Assembly (NCBI GenBank): GCA_964607765.1
Contig: CAZSNT010000031.1
Span: forward strand, 1-64,000
Direction of reading: 5' to 3'
Length of the DNA stretch: 64,000 bases
DNA from: CAZSNT01 sp964607765
Lineage (GTDB): Bacteria > Verrucomicrobiota > Lentisphaeria > Oligosphaerales > JABHEG01
The position numbers and the translations under genes are program-made. Positions 15,871-24,419 of this stretch are shown here, piece by piece. Each line of letters opens with the position of its first letter. Positions within the stretch are counted from its first letter, which is position 1. Under the pieces are notes generated by a model that was not told the DNA's origin, ran no database searches, and saw only the letters and a program-made list of their open reading frames with translations.

Positions 15871-17469
15871 TCACTCGTCGCCCGTGCGTTGGTACAGGAC
15901 GTACTCGACCGAGTCCAGGAGCGCTTCCCAACTCGCCTCGATGATATTCGGGCTCACTCCCACCGTGCCCCAGATGTCGGTGCCGTTGCTGGATTCGATG
16001 AGGACGCGAGTCTTGGCCGCTGTGCCGTCTTTTCCGTCCAGAATGCGCACTTTGAAGTCGCGCAGCTGCACGTTCTCCAGCTCGGGGTAGAAGCTCATCA
16101 GTACCTTGCGCAGGGCAAGGTCGAGGGCGTTGACCGGGCCGTCGCCCTCGGCTGCGGTGATTTCAGTCTTGTCGTTGACCTTGATCTTGATGGTGGCCTC
16201 TGACAGGCAGGGAACGTCCGGGCCGCGCTTCTCGATTATCACCCGGAAGCCTTCCAGGTCGAAGAACGGTTTGTGCTTTTTCATGAGCTTTTGCAGCAGC
16301 AGGCGGAACGAGGCGTCGGCGGATTCGAACTCGTACCCCTCGGCCTCGAGATGCTTGAGCTCGCCGAGGATCTGTTTGACTTCCGGGCTGCGTTTGTCCA
16401 GCGGGATGTCGTGCTCGGCAGCTTTCATCATGATGTTGCTGCTTCCCGAGAGGTCTGAGACGAGGACGCGGCGGCGGTTCCCCACTTCTCCCGGCTGGAT
16501 GTGCTCGAATGTTATCGGGTTCTTCGCGACTGCATCGACGTGCATTCCGCCCTTGTGGGCGAATGCGCTGGCGCCCACGTAGGGCTGACTCTTGTCGGAG
16601 CGCATGTTGGCCAGGTCGTACACGAACCGCGACAGTTCGGACAGATGCGCTATCGAGCCCGGCAGCACGCACGTGCGTCCCATCTTCAGCGTCAGGGCCG
16701 GCATGATCACGCAGAGGTCGGCGTTGCCGCAGCGTTCGCCCAGACCATTCATCGTGCCCTGCACGTGTGTCGCCCCGGCCTCGACTGCACTCAGGGAGTT
16801 GGCCACGGCGCATCCGGCATCGTTGTGACAGTGGACACCCAAAGCGACGTCCCCGGGGATTTGACCTTGGACTTTGCGCGAGATGTCAGCGATGATCGAG
16901 GGCAGTTGTCCGCCGTTCGTATCGCAGAGCACGATCGTGCCGGCGCCGTTCTCGATGGCGCGCCGGAGCACAGCCAAGGCGTAGGCCGGATCGTCGACGT
17001 AGCCGTCGAAGAAATGCTCGGCATCGAACACGACTTCCTTGCCGCTGTCCTTGAGGAAACGGCACGAGCTGCCGATCATGTCCAGGTTGTCGTCCGGGCT
17101 GACGCGCAGCACATCATGGACGTGCAGCAACCAGCTTTTGCCGAAGATGGTGGTCACGGGGGTTTCGGCCTGGAGCAGTGTCCGCAGGTTCGGATCGTCC
17201 TCCGGCGCATTGGCGGCTCGCCGCGTGCTGCCGAAAGCAGCGATTCGTGCGTGTGCGAACGTGCGGCCCCGGATGCTCTCGAAGAACCCCATGTCGGTCG
17301 GGTTCGAGCCGGGCCAGCCGCCTTCGACGTAGTCCACACCGAACGCGTCCAGCTTCTCGGCGATACGGATCTTGTCAGTGCTGGAGAAAGAGACGCCTTC
17401 GCCCTGCGCCCCGTCCCTCAGTGTTGTGTCATAGATCCTGATTCTGGTGCGGTCGTTCGCGTTGTCCAT
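15871..17469 (-). CDS. cimA: Citramalate synthase
   Basis: A 532-residue enzyme that condenses pyruvate with acetyl-CoA to (R)-citramalate, the first step of the threonine-independent route to isoleucine. It shows the HMGL-like TIM barrel with YDTTLRDGAQGEG near residue 13, VEGGWPGSNP, the metal-binding GVHCHND and GLGERCGNADL, and the C-terminal LeuA-type allosteric dimer domain (about 400-525). The wording EGGWPGSNP and AFGSTRR is typical of the CimA clade rather than of isopropylmalate or homocitrate synthase. It lies 13 nt downstream of lysC in the same direction, so probably cotranscribed with hom and lysC. Confidence 0.95.
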   Translation of the reverse strand: MDNANDRTRIRIYDTTLRDGAQGEGVSFSSTDKIRIAEKLDAFGVDYVEGGWPGSNPTDMGFFESIRGRTFAHARIAAFGSTRRAANAPEDDPNLRTLLQAETPVTTIFGKSWLLHVHDVLRVSPDDNLDMIGSSCRFLKDSGKEVVFDAEHFFDGYVDDPAYALAVLRRAIENGAGTIVLCDTNGGQLPSIIADISRKVQGQIPGDVALGVHCHNDAGCAVANSLSAVEAGATHVQGTMNGLGERCGNADLCVIMPALTLKMGRTCVLPGSIAHLSELSRFVYDLANMRSDKSQPYVGASAFAHKGGMHVDAVAKNPITFEHIQPGEVGNRRRVLVSDLSGSSNIMMKAAEHDIPLDKRSPEVKQILGELKHLEAEGYEFESADASFRLLLQKLMKKHKPFFDLEGFRVIIEKRGPDVPCLSEATIKIKVNDKTEITAAEGDGPVNALDLALRKVLMSFYPELENVQLRDFKVRILDGKDGTAAKTRVLIESSNGTDIWGTVGVSPNIIEASWEALLDSVEYVLYQRTGDE

Positions 17470-17482
17470 GCATCACACTCGT

Positions 17483-18706
17483 TCACTTACTGAGCTCGAA
17501 GGCGTCGTGCAGAGCCCGAACGGCATCGTCGGCATCGGTGTCACGGATCACGCAACTGATCTTGATCTCGCTGGTGGCGATCATCTCGATGTTGACGCTC
17601 TTTGCGGCCAGGGCTTTGAACATGGCGGCGGCCACACCGGAATGACTCCGCATGCCGATGCCCACAACGGATACCTTGGCGATGGCCTCGTCGTAGAGGA
17701 TGTCGGCGGCAGCGACCTCGGTGCGGATCTTGTCCGCGAGCTCGGCCCGGATCTTGCCCAGGTCGGCTGCGGTCACGGTGAACGAAATGTCCGTGAACCC
17801 GTGTTCGCTGACGTTCTGCACGATCATGTCGACGTTGATAGTCGCGTCGGCCAGGATTTGGAACAGCTGGGCGGCTTCCCCGGGCTTGTCCGGGACCCGA
17901 GTCACTGTCAGCTTCGCTTCGTTCTTGTCGACGCTGACGCCGCGTATAACCACATTTTCCATATCTTCAGTCTCCTTCGTGATAATCGTGCCGGGCACGT
18001 CTTTGAGGCTTGATCGCACTTCCAGTGCCACGCCGAACTTCTTGGCAAACTCAATGGACCTGGACTGCATGACCTTGGCGCCGAGGCTGGCCATTTCGAG
18101 CATCTCGTCGTGGCTGATTGAGTCGAGTTTCCTGGCGTCCGGCACGATCCGCGGATCGGCTGTGTAGACTCCCTCCACATCGGTGAAGATCTGGCAGAGA
18201 TCCGCCTTGAGCGCTGCTGCCAGCGCCACGGCTGTGAGGTCGCTTCCGCCTCTGCCGAGAGTCGTTATCGCATCGTCGTCGGTACGGCCCTGGAACCCGG
18301 CCACGATCACGATCTGACCGTCTGTGAGGCTCTGCTCGAGCCGCCCGGGAGCAAGGTTCATGATGCGGGCTTTGGAGTGGACGCCGTCCGTTTCGATGCC
18401 GGCCTGCGCCCCGGTGAACGAGATCGCCGGGCAGCCCAGCCCGTGCAGCGCCATGGCCAGCAGCGCAACGCTCTGCTGTTCGCCGGTCGCCAGGAGCATG
18501 TCCAGTTCCCGCTCGCTGGGGTTGGTTGTTATCTCGTTGGCCAACCCGATGAGTCTGTCGGTCATACCGGCCATGGCCGACACGACGACCACCATCTGGT
18601 TGCCTTCGTCATGGTACTTCTTGATGCGTCGGGCAACATTGACGATTCTGTCCGTGTCCCCGACAGATGTGCCACCGTACTTCTGGACAATGCGCGCCAT
18701 GTTCAA
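17483..18706 (-). CDS. lysC: Aspartate kinase
   Basis: A 407-residue aspartokinase that phosphorylates L-aspartate, the entry to lysine, threonine and methionine synthesis. It has the N-terminal VQKYGGTSVGD ATP-binding motif, FTGAQAGI, TLGRGGSDLTAVALAAAL, TDVEGVYTADPRIVPDARKL and two C-terminal ACT domains (about 265-405) including the IEMIATSEIKISCVI effector site. The ACT pair implies feedback inhibition by lysine and/or threonine. It is 5 nt downstream of hom. Start ATG 18706; an internal Met two residues later is also possible. Confidence 0.97.
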   Translation of the reverse strand: MNMARIVQKYGGTSVGDTDRIVNVARRIKKYHDEGNQMVVVVSAMAGMTDRLIGLANEITTNPSERELDMLLATGEQQSVALLAMALHGLGCPAISFTGAQAGIETDGVHSKARIMNLAPGRLEQSLTDGQIVIVAGFQGRTDDDAITTLGRGGSDLTAVALAAALKADLCQIFTDVEGVYTADPRIVPDARKLDSISHDEMLEMASLGAKVMQSRSIEFAKKFGVALEVRSSLKDVPGTIITKETEDMENVVIRGVSVDKNEAKLTVTRVPDKPGEAAQLFQILADATINVDMIVQNVSEHGFTDISFTVTAADLGKIRAELADKIRTEVAAADILYDEAIAKVSVVGIGMRSHSGVAAAMFKALAAKSVNIEMIATSEIKISCVIRDTDADDAVRALHDAFELSK

Positions 18707-18711
18707 AATCC

Positions 18712-20007
18712 TCAGTCCATGTCTTCTATTCGGAACAGCACGGGCGGCTGGACTGCGACGTCCAGTGCTGCGATTTGGCGCAAGGCTTCCTGCATGTCTG
18801 CTTCTCGCGCCTCATGGGTCAGAATGACCATCGGTACCGATTCCTGGCTGACTTCTTCCTGCGTCACGCTGGCGATGCTGATGTCGAGGTCCGCGAAGAT
18901 CCCGCTGATGAGCGCGAGAACGCCCGGCCGATCCAACACCTGGAATCTGAGATAGTAGCGGGTGCGGACTTCGGCCATGGGCACGACATCGTCATAGCCC
19001 TGGTGCGGCCGGAACGCAGGTACGCGCCGGTGGGAGCCGAACTTCAGATTCAGCCCTACGTCGATGATGTCGGCGACCACCGCGCTCGCTGTGGCCTCGC
19101 GGCCCGCGCCGCGGCCGTAGTACATCGTGCCCCCCACCGTGTCGCCGCCGACCCAAACCGCGTTGAACACGCCGTTCACATGCCCCAGCAGGGAGCGCAG
19201 CGGGATCAGGGCCGGGTGGATCCGCATCTGCACGTTCGCGTTCGTCTGCTTGATGATGGCCAACAGCTTGATCCGGTACCCGAGCTCTGCCGCGTAATCA
19301 ATGTCCTGCACCGTCACGGAACGGATACCTTCGACGTGGAACGGGTCCATACCGAACCACTCACCGTAGGCGAGCGAGGCCAGGATCGTAGCTTTGTGTG
19401 CCGTGTCTATGCCGTCCACGTCCAGGGACGGCTCGGCTTCGGCGTAACCTGCCTGCTGCGCTTCCTCGAGCACGTCCTCGAAGTTCGCCTGCTCCTCTTC
19501 CATGCGCGTAAGGATGTAGTTGCACGTCCCGTTCAGGATGCCGACAATCTCCGTCACCGTGTTGGCCGCAAGCCCTTCCCGCATGGCTTTGATGACCGGG
19601 ATGCCGCCCGCCACGCTCGCCTCGTAGTAAACGTCCGCTCCGGCTGCCTCGGCAACCGCGAAGATCTCGGCGCCGTGTTCGGCCAGGAGCGCTTTGTTGG
19701 CCGTGACGACCGGCTTGCCGCTGCGCAGCGCGGCGAGCACGAAGTCTTTGGCTATTGTGGTGCCGCCGACCAGTTCCACCACAACGTCGACGTCCGGGTT
19801 GTCGAGCACCTCGCTCACGTCAGTGGTCAGGATGCCCTCGGGGACCTCCACGCCGCGATCGGTGGTGATGTCCAGGTCCGCGACCTTGAGCAGGACCGGG
19901 CGCAGGCTGGTCCGCTTCTCGATCAGACCGCTGTTCCTGAGGATGCACTCAACAACACCCGCGCCGACCGTTCCGAATCCGATGATCCCGACGTTCACAC
20001 GTTTCAT
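18712..20007 (-). CDS. hom: Homoserine dehydrogenase
   Basis: A 431-residue NAD(P)-dependent enzyme that reduces aspartate semialdehyde to homoserine. It has the Rossmann motif GFGTVGAGVVE, VTANKALLAEHG, the catalytic region ILNGTCNYILTRM and SLDVDGIDTAHKATILASLAYG, and a C-terminal ACT domain starting YYLRFQVLDRPGVL that usually senses threonine. It heads the hom-lysC-cimA operon. Its ATG lies only about 30 nt past an intrinsic terminator, so expression seems to depend on read-through of a leader. Confidence 0.96.
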   Translation of the reverse strand: MKRVNVGIIGFGTVGAGVVECILRNSGLIEKRTSLRPVLLKVADLDITTDRGVEVPEGILTTDVSEVLDNPDVDVVVELVGGTTIAKDFVLAALRSGKPVVTANKALLAEHGAEIFAVAEAAGADVYYEASVAGGIPVIKAMREGLAANTVTEIVGILNGTCNYILTRMEEEQANFEDVLEEAQQAGYAEAEPSLDVDGIDTAHKATILASLAYGEWFGMDPFHVEGIRSVTVQDIDYAAELGYRIKLLAIIKQTNANVQMRIHPALIPLRSLLGHVNGVFNAVWVGGDTVGGTMYYGRGAGREATASAVVADIIDVGLNLKFGSHRRVPAFRPHQGYDDVVPMAEVRTRYYLRFQVLDRPGVLALISGIFADLDISIASVTQEEVSQESVPMVILTHEAREADMQEALRQIAALDVAVQPPVLFRIEDMD

Positions 20008-20035
20008 GCTTGGCTGTCCAGTGTTTTGCGTGACT

Positions 20036-20073
20036 AAAAAAACAGCCCTTCCTGCCGTGCTGGCGAGAAGGGC
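20036..20073 (-). terminator. Intrinsic terminator in the hom leader
   Basis: On the minus strand an outer stem GCCCTTC/GAAGGGC (20045-20051 with 20067-20073), with an inner GCC/GGC pairing, is followed by TGTTTTTTT. It is a strong factor-independent terminator 30 nt ahead of the hom start codon. No gene is seen immediately upstream that needs it, which suggests a premature terminator. Confidence 0.85.
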
Positions 20074-20107
20074 GACTAAAGCGTTGCAGCTGGAGGGTTC
20101 AGGGCCC

Positions 20108-20167
20108 CTAAACGCGAAGGTCGTCCTTCACGAGTCGGGTCTTAGTGTTGGAGCCGGACTGGCTCAC
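20108..20167 (-). CDS. Possible leader peptide of hom (19 residues)
   Basis: A GTG codon at 20167 with a perfect AAGGAG 6 nt upstream opens a 19-residue frame, MSQSGSNTKTRLVKDDLRV, ending 35 nt before the terminator hairpin. It contains only two Thr and no Ile or Met run, so a classical stalling peptide for aspartate-family amino acids is not obvious. It could instead be a small protein or chance. The frame lies within a leader that has its own promoter and terminator. Confidence 0.4.
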   Translation of the reverse strand: MSQSGSNTKTRLVKDDLRV

Positions 20168-20226
20168 AATCAACTCCTTGAGGCTGCCGGGAAACTTGTT
20201 TTCCAAAGCGTGACGCGAAAAAACAT

Positions 20227-20255
20227 ACTATATCGCGCGCCTCACGGCCGCGCAA
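20227..20255 (-). promoter_or_regulatory. Promoter of the hom-lysC-cimA leader
   Basis: TTGCGC (20250-20255), a 17-nt spacer and TATAGT (20227-20232) on the minus strand give a near-consensus sigma-70 promoter. Transcription would start near 20220 and produce a leader of about 210 nt with the 19-codon frame and the terminator before hom. Confidence 0.6.
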
Positions 20256-20301
20256 GGCGTACGTGCTTACAGGCAGCAATGCCTCAGTTGCGTGAGGCAA
20301 C

Positions 20302-20397
20302 CCCCGTAGCCCGGCTCTTCTGAGCCGGGTGTCTTGCCGTGATCCAGATAGTGGCCAAACGCCAGGACACCCGGCTCAGGAGAGCCGGGCTACGGGG
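20302..20397. repeat. Inverted pair of self-complementary repeats (REP-like)
   Basis: The arms 20302-20334 and 20364-20397 are reverse complements over about 33 bp with one mismatch. Each arm also folds on itself as CCCGGCTC/GAGCCGGG. The same CCCGGCTC hairpin occurs at 7071-7092, and a related GCCGGGT/ACCCGGC stem at 58390-58409, so this appears to be a dispersed intergenic palindrome. Apart from this and a small GCCTCA/TGAGGC hairpin at 20281-20298, the region 20256-20645 shows nothing else. Confidence 0.8.
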
Positions 20398-20645
20398 CGC
20401 CGCGCGTAACTGATCCGTTACCTACAGGCAAGCATCACAACGTGTGGCTTGTGCACCGCGGTTTGTAGCCTGCCGTTCACAGACGGCCGCTGCGGGCCGC
20501 CTCTCCGCATCATCCCGACCGACGTGGCACGCGATATGCATGGGGTGAGCCGCAGTCACGGCACGGGGTGAGGAGCGCGCGCGGCACCGGTGCCGCCGCA
20601 GAGGCGGATGGGACGCCGCTGCTCAACACGCTGCGAGGTCGGATC

Positions 20646-20930
20646 ATGTCTTCATGCCAATTCTTCAACGAGTACGTCGCGCGTCAGAAAGAGGAACTGA
20701 CCCTCGCCGTGCGACAGAACCGCTGGTACCTGAGTCAACGCGCCAATCACGATGTGGGTGAGGAGGCCGCTGTGCGAGACTTCTGCGAGCGGCACCTGGA
20801 GTACTTTGCCCGTTCGTTCCGGGTCCGATTCTGTCGCCACGTCTGCCCGCTGTCCGATACGTGCGAGCTGGGCCAGAGCACGGTCCGGCGCGACGCACTC
20901 ATGCCCGCCCCCTGTCGCGCCTCGGCGTGA
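20646..20930 (+). CDS. Small Cys-rich protein of unknown function
   Basis: A 94-residue hypothetical protein. It starts at ATG 20646 with GAGGT 7 nt upstream, rather than at the longer frame from 20568. Residues 5-60 are predicted mainly helical and charged (FFNEYVARQKEELTLAVRQ). Cys63, Cys67 and Cys73 occur in FCRHVCPLSDTC, a possible zinc or iron-sulfur site, with Cys47 nearby. I do not recognise the family. It stands alone between hom and mazG. The balanced composition and Shine-Dalgarno favour a real gene, but there is no other support. Confidence 0.5.
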   Translation: MSSCQFFNEYVARQKEELTLAVRQNRWYLSQRANHDVGEEAAVRDFCERHLEYFARSFRVRFCRHVCPLSDTCELGQSTVRRDALMPAPCRASA

Positions 20931-21141
20931 CCCCGCCAGCTTCCCGGATCCGGGCGCAGTTCTGAGAATTGCGCACGATTGCACACAGGTCTCGGAACGG
21001 GTGATGTCGCGCTTGATCGTGTACAGGCTGTGAACCAAGTCGCCACGGGCTGTCCTCTTCGCCAGAGCTCCTCCACTCAGTCGTTGCACGGCACCGTCGA
21101 CTGGATCGTGTCAAGACGGCTGGCTCGGAAGAGGCCACCCT

Positions 21142-21933
21142 TCACGTCGGGCGTTGGTTCTCCTGTTTGGCTGCGTTCCAGGCCGCTTCGAGTTCCGCGA
21201 TGGCGCAGTCTTCGGGTTGCTTGCCGTCCCGGGCCAGCAGGGCTTCCATGGTCCGGAACCGGTGTTCGAACTTCCTCACCGTGCCGTGCAGCAGGTCCTC
21301 GGCGTAGTGGCTGCGGTAGCGGCTGAGATTGACCACGGCGAACAGCAGGTCGCCTGTTTCCTCGGCCGCGGCATCGTCGTCGTTGCGGTGCAGTGCGTCG
21401 CGCAGTTCGGCCAGCTCCTCGTCGACCTTCGCGAGGGCGCCGTCGACCGTGGGCCATTCGAACCCAACCTTGGCGGCGCGTTTCTGGATTTTCTGCGCAC
21501 GGTGCAGCGCGGGCAGGTGTCGGGGGACGCTGCTCACGGCGGAGTCGGGTTGCCGGTCGCCTTTCTCGGCGCGTTTGATCTGCTCCCACTGATCGACCAC
21601 GCCGTCTGCGTCTTGCACGTGTGTGTCCGCGAAGACGTGGGGGTGGCGTCGGACCATTTTCTCGCAGCAGATTCGGGCCACGTCCTGGAGGCCGAAACGC
21701 TTGTGTTCCGAGGCGATCTGGCAGTGGAACACGATCTGCAGCAGCAGGTCACCCAGCTCGTCCGCCATGGCGTCGGGGTCGTTGTCGTCGACGGCGTCGA
21801 GGAATTCACCGGTCTCCTCGACCATGTAGTACTTGAGCGACTGGTGCGTTTGTTCGCGGTCCCAGGGGCAACCCCCGGGTGCACGCAGGCGCGCGAGAAT
21901 CTCTACCAGACGTGTGACTTGGTCTTGCGGCAT
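21142..21933 (-). CDS. mazG: Nucleoside triphosphate pyrophosphohydrolase MazG
   Basis: A 263-residue protein that hydrolyses (d)NTPs to monophosphates and pyrophosphate, thus cleaning nucleotide pools or lowering (p)ppGpp in some bacteria. It carries two MazG domains, each with the metal-binding E-E-x-x-E plus D pattern: VEETGEFLDAV with DELGDLLLQIVFH, and DEELAELRDAL with EETGDLLFAVVNLSRY. The GGCPWDREQTHQSL start is diagnostic of full-length MazG. It lies 50 nt downstream of prmC on the same strand, probably in the queF-prmC-mazG operon. Confidence 0.96.
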   Translation of the reverse strand: MPQDQVTRLVEILARLRAPGGCPWDREQTHQSLKYYMVEETGEFLDAVDDNDPDAMADELGDLLLQIVFHCQIASEHKRFGLQDVARICCEKMVRRHPHVFADTHVQDADGVVDQWEQIKRAEKGDRQPDSAVSSVPRHLPALHRAQKIQKRAAKVGFEWPTVDGALAKVDEELAELRDALHRNDDDAAAEETGDLLFAVVNLSRYRSHYAEDLLHGTVRKFEHRFRTMEALLARDGKQPEDCAIAELEAAWNAAKQENQRPT

Positions 21934-21983
21934 GGTGGGGTTCCGGTGTTGGGTGTGGAGTGTCTCCTGCTGTCCAGCAGGAT

Positions 21984-22835
21984 TCAGTGTTCAGGCCGGG
22001 CGCAGAGGATGCGGTCCTTTCCTGCGTAGTCGGGCAGGATTGCGGTGTCCCGGTATCCCAGGCTCCGGGCTGCTTCGAGAACGCTCCGGCCCTGGTCGTA
22101 TCCGATCTCGCACAGGAGCCAGGCGTTGGGTGTGAGGCGCGGCAGTGCCTGGGCGAGAAGGCGGCGGACGACGCGCAGCCCGTCCGGTCCGGCCTCGAGT
22201 GCTGTCTCCGGCTCGTAGGCCTTGATGTGTGCGGGCAGGGCTGCATAGTCCGCGGCGGCGACGTAGGGGGGATTCGCTGTCAGCATGGCGAGGCACGGGC
22301 GTCGCGGCAGCGCGTTCAGCAGATCGCCTCGCCAGAAAGCCACGTTGGGCAGGCCGAGGCGGCTGCGGTTGCGGCGGGCATAGCCGAAGGCCTCCGCACT
22401 GATGTCGCCGGCGACGATGGGCACGCGCGGCCCGAGCGTGGCCGCCAGGGCCAGGGCGACGGCTCCCGAGCCCGTGCACACGTCGCAGATGACTCCTGAG
22501 CCGGGGTAACGCTCGACGGCGGCCTCGACGAGACGCTCCGTTTCCGGGCGCGGGATCAGCACGCCCGGGCCGACCTGAAGCTCCAGGCCGAAGAACTCTG
22601 TGTCGCCAAGAACGTACTGCAGCGGCTCTCCTCGCGCACGGCGCGTGAGCAGCGCATTCGCCGCTGCGGTGTGTTCCGGGGCGACCGGGGCGTCACGCTG
22701 TGCGTGGAACTGTCCGAGGGAGATTGCCAGAGCGTGCTGCAGAATCCAGCGCGCTTCCTGCCGCGCATTCTCTACGCCTGCCGCTTCGAGACGGTTGCTG
22801 GCCGTCGTGAGCAGTTGGTGAAGGGTCAGGGACAT
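21984..22835 (-). CDS. prmC: Release-factor glutamine N5-methyltransferase
   Basis: A 283-residue SAM-dependent methyltransferase that modifies the GGQ glutamine of RF1 and RF2. It has the N-terminal helical domain, the linker VGPGVLIPRPETERLVE, the SAM motif VCTGSGAVALALA and the catalytic NPPYV near residue 190. This order is specific to PrmC/HemK. Its start overlaps the 3' end of queF by 10 nt, which suggests coupling, and mazG follows. Confidence 0.94.
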   Translation of the reverse strand: MSLTLHQLLTTASNRLEAAGVENARQEARWILQHALAISLGQFHAQRDAPVAPEHTAAANALLTRRARGEPLQYVLGDTEFFGLELQVGPGVLIPRPETERLVEAAVERYPGSGVICDVCTGSGAVALALAATLGPRVPIVAGDISAEAFGYARRNRSRLGLPNVAFWRGDLLNALPRRPCLAMLTANPPYVAAADYAALPAHIKAYEPETALEAGPDGLRVVRRLLAQALPRLTPNAWLLCEIGYDQGRSVLEAARSLGYRDTAILPDYAGKDRILCARPEH

Positions 22836-23248
22836 TCGTAACGTGCTTCGACGCTGATACTGATGCCGCCCCGCGGATTGAAGTCGCCTTCCACGACGGC
22901 CACGCGCGGGTGGCAGGCGCTGACCACGTCGTCGAGGATGCGGTTGACAGCTTCCTCGTGGAAGGTGTTGTGGTTGCGGAACGCGAACAGGTAGAGTTTG
23001 AGCGACTTGCTCTCGATGCAGGTGCGGTCCGGCACGTAGCGGATGCGGACCGTGCCGAAGTCCGGCTGGTCCGTGACCGGGCAGCGGGAGGTGAACTCGG
23101 GGCAGTCGAACGTCACCCAGTAGTCCCTGTCGGCGTAGCGGTTGGGGAAGGTCTCGAGACGCGCCTTGTCCGGCGAGTCCGGGTAGCTCGTTTCTCCCTG
23201 CTGCAGAAGCGTGAGGTCGCGCAGCCGGTCCTGGTCTTGGTCAGGCAT
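22826..23248 (-). CDS. queF: 7-cyano-7-deazaguanine (preQ0) reductase
   Basis: A 140-residue NADPH-dependent nitrile reductase that makes preQ1 for queuosine tRNA modification. It shows the unimodular QueF layout: FTSRCPVTDQPDFG with the nucleophilic Cys, the family signature CIESKSLKLYLFAFRNHNTFHEE, and RGGISISVEARY at the end. The length is normal for the short QueF type. It heads a queF-prmC-mazG operon behind a promoter at 23330-23357. No preQ1 riboswitch is apparent in the short leader. Confidence 0.95.
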   Translation of the reverse strand: MPDQDQDRLRDLTLLQQGETSYPDSPDKARLETFPNRYADRDYWVTFDCPEFTSRCPVTDQPDFGTVRIRYVPDRTCIESKSLKLYLFAFRNHNTFHEEAVNRILDDVVSACHPRVAVVEGDFNPRGGISISVEARYECP

Positions 23249-23329
23249 CGGGGTGATGCTCCTCTGTTCGGGCGTCCATGCCTCGCGTCGCGGGCGGCCT
23301 GCGTTTTCGCGGCTGCTCGGTGTCGCGGC

Positions 23330-23357
23330 AATATAGCTCTGTTCACTCGGGCGTCAC
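23330..23357 (-). promoter_or_regulatory. Candidate promoter of queF-prmC-mazG
   Basis: GTGACG (23352-23357), a 16-nt spacer and TATATT (23330-23335) on the minus strand lie about 80 bp before queF. It is the best sigma-70-like match in this gap. Confidence 0.45.
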
Positions 23358-23432
23358 GCGTTATGTTACGGGGGTGGCAGAGGGACAGAGTTGAGTTCGT
23401 GGTTGAGTCCTGGGATAAAGGTCAGCAGAGAC

Positions 23433-24398
23433 ATGTCGAAGATCAGGGTTGGCGTAGTTGGGGTTGGCGCGTTGGGTCGGCATCACACGCGACTGTACAG
23501 CGAGTGTGCGGACGCCGAGTTGGTTGGTGTTTTCGATTCGGACAGCGAGACCGGGGCCGCGGCCGCGGTTGAGTTCGGGACGCAGGCTTACGGCAGTCTG
23601 GCCGAGCTTTCGGGAGCGGTCGACGGATTGAGTGTGGCCGTGCCCACCGACCTGCACCACTCGGTCGTGAGGGACCTGCTGCTGCGCGGCAACCATGTGC
23701 TTGTGGAGAAGCCGATCGCTCAGACTGTTCGGGAAGCGCAGGATCTTGTGGATCTGGCGGCCAGCAAGAGCCTCGTGTTGCAGGTGGGACACGTGGAACG
23801 CTTCAATCCGGTATTGGAATGCCTGGCCCAGGCCCCCGGGCTTCCGCGATTCATCGAGTCGCACCGTCTGGCCTGTTACCCGCCGCCCAGACCGGGGCTT
23901 CGGCCCAGGGGCACGGAAGTGAGTGTTGTGCTGGACCTGATGATCCACGACATTGACATCGTTCTGTCCCTGGTGGGAGACGAGATCGAGCGTCTGGACG
24001 CTGTCGGCGTCCCCGTGCTCAGCGAATCTGAAGATATTGCCAATGCGCACATCGTGTTCAGGAACGGGTGTATCGCGAACCTGACCGCGAGCCGTGTCAG
24101 CCAGGAACAGCTGCGTAAGATCCGCGTGTTCAAGAATTCTGCCTACTTGTCCCTGGACTACGGTGCCCGGACCGGCGAGATCGCGACACGAACCGCAGCG
24201 GGTATCGACCGCCACCCCGTGCCGGTGCACGACGTGAACGCGTTGCAGGCCGAGCTCGAGGATTTCTGTCGCTGTATCGCTGCGGTGAAGCAGACCGGGG
24301 AACTGGCCGAGCCACGGGTCAGTGGCGTTGAGGGGCTGCGGGCGCTTCAGGTTGCGGAATCCGTCCTCGAGGATATTGCCCGGGGACGCCAGGGCTGA
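23433..24398 (+). CDS. Gfo/Idh/MocA oxidoreductase (cytoplasmic)
   Basis: A 321-residue NAD(P)-dependent oxidoreductase. It has IRVGVVGVGALGRHHTR near residue 3, VEKPIAQTVREAQDLVD near 90, GHVERFNPV and IHDIDIVLSLVG. There is no signal peptide. The combination GHVERFNP and DLMIHDIDI resembles the group often found near lipid A genes in other bacteria, but no lpx gene is nearby here, so the substrate is left open; UDP-sugars are one possibility. ATG 23433 is chosen over an upstream TTG because homology starts there. A methyltransferase gene follows after 21 nt. Confidence 0.88.
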   Translation: MSKIRVGVVGVGALGRHHTRLYSECADAELVGVFDSDSETGAAAAVEFGTQAYGSLAELSGAVDGLSVAVPTDLHHSVVRDLLLRGNHVLVEKPIAQTVREAQDLVDLAASKSLVLQVGHVERFNPVLECLAQAPGLPRFIESHRLACYPPPRPGLRPRGTEVSVVLDLMIHDIDIVLSLVGDEIERLDAVGVPVLSESEDIANAHIVFRNGCIANLTASRVSQEQLRKIRVFKNSAYLSLDYGARTGEIATRTAAGIDRHPVPVHDVNALQAELEDFCRCIAAVKQTGELAEPRVSGVEGLRALQVAESVLEDIARGRQG

Positions 24399-24419
24399 CT
24401 GGGGAACACGGGGTGCTGC

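Noticed and set aside
20036..20255. SAM, lysine or T-box riboswitch before hom
   Set aside because: Conserved cores are not visible, in particular no AGGGTGGNACCGCG T-box; kept only as an undefined leader.
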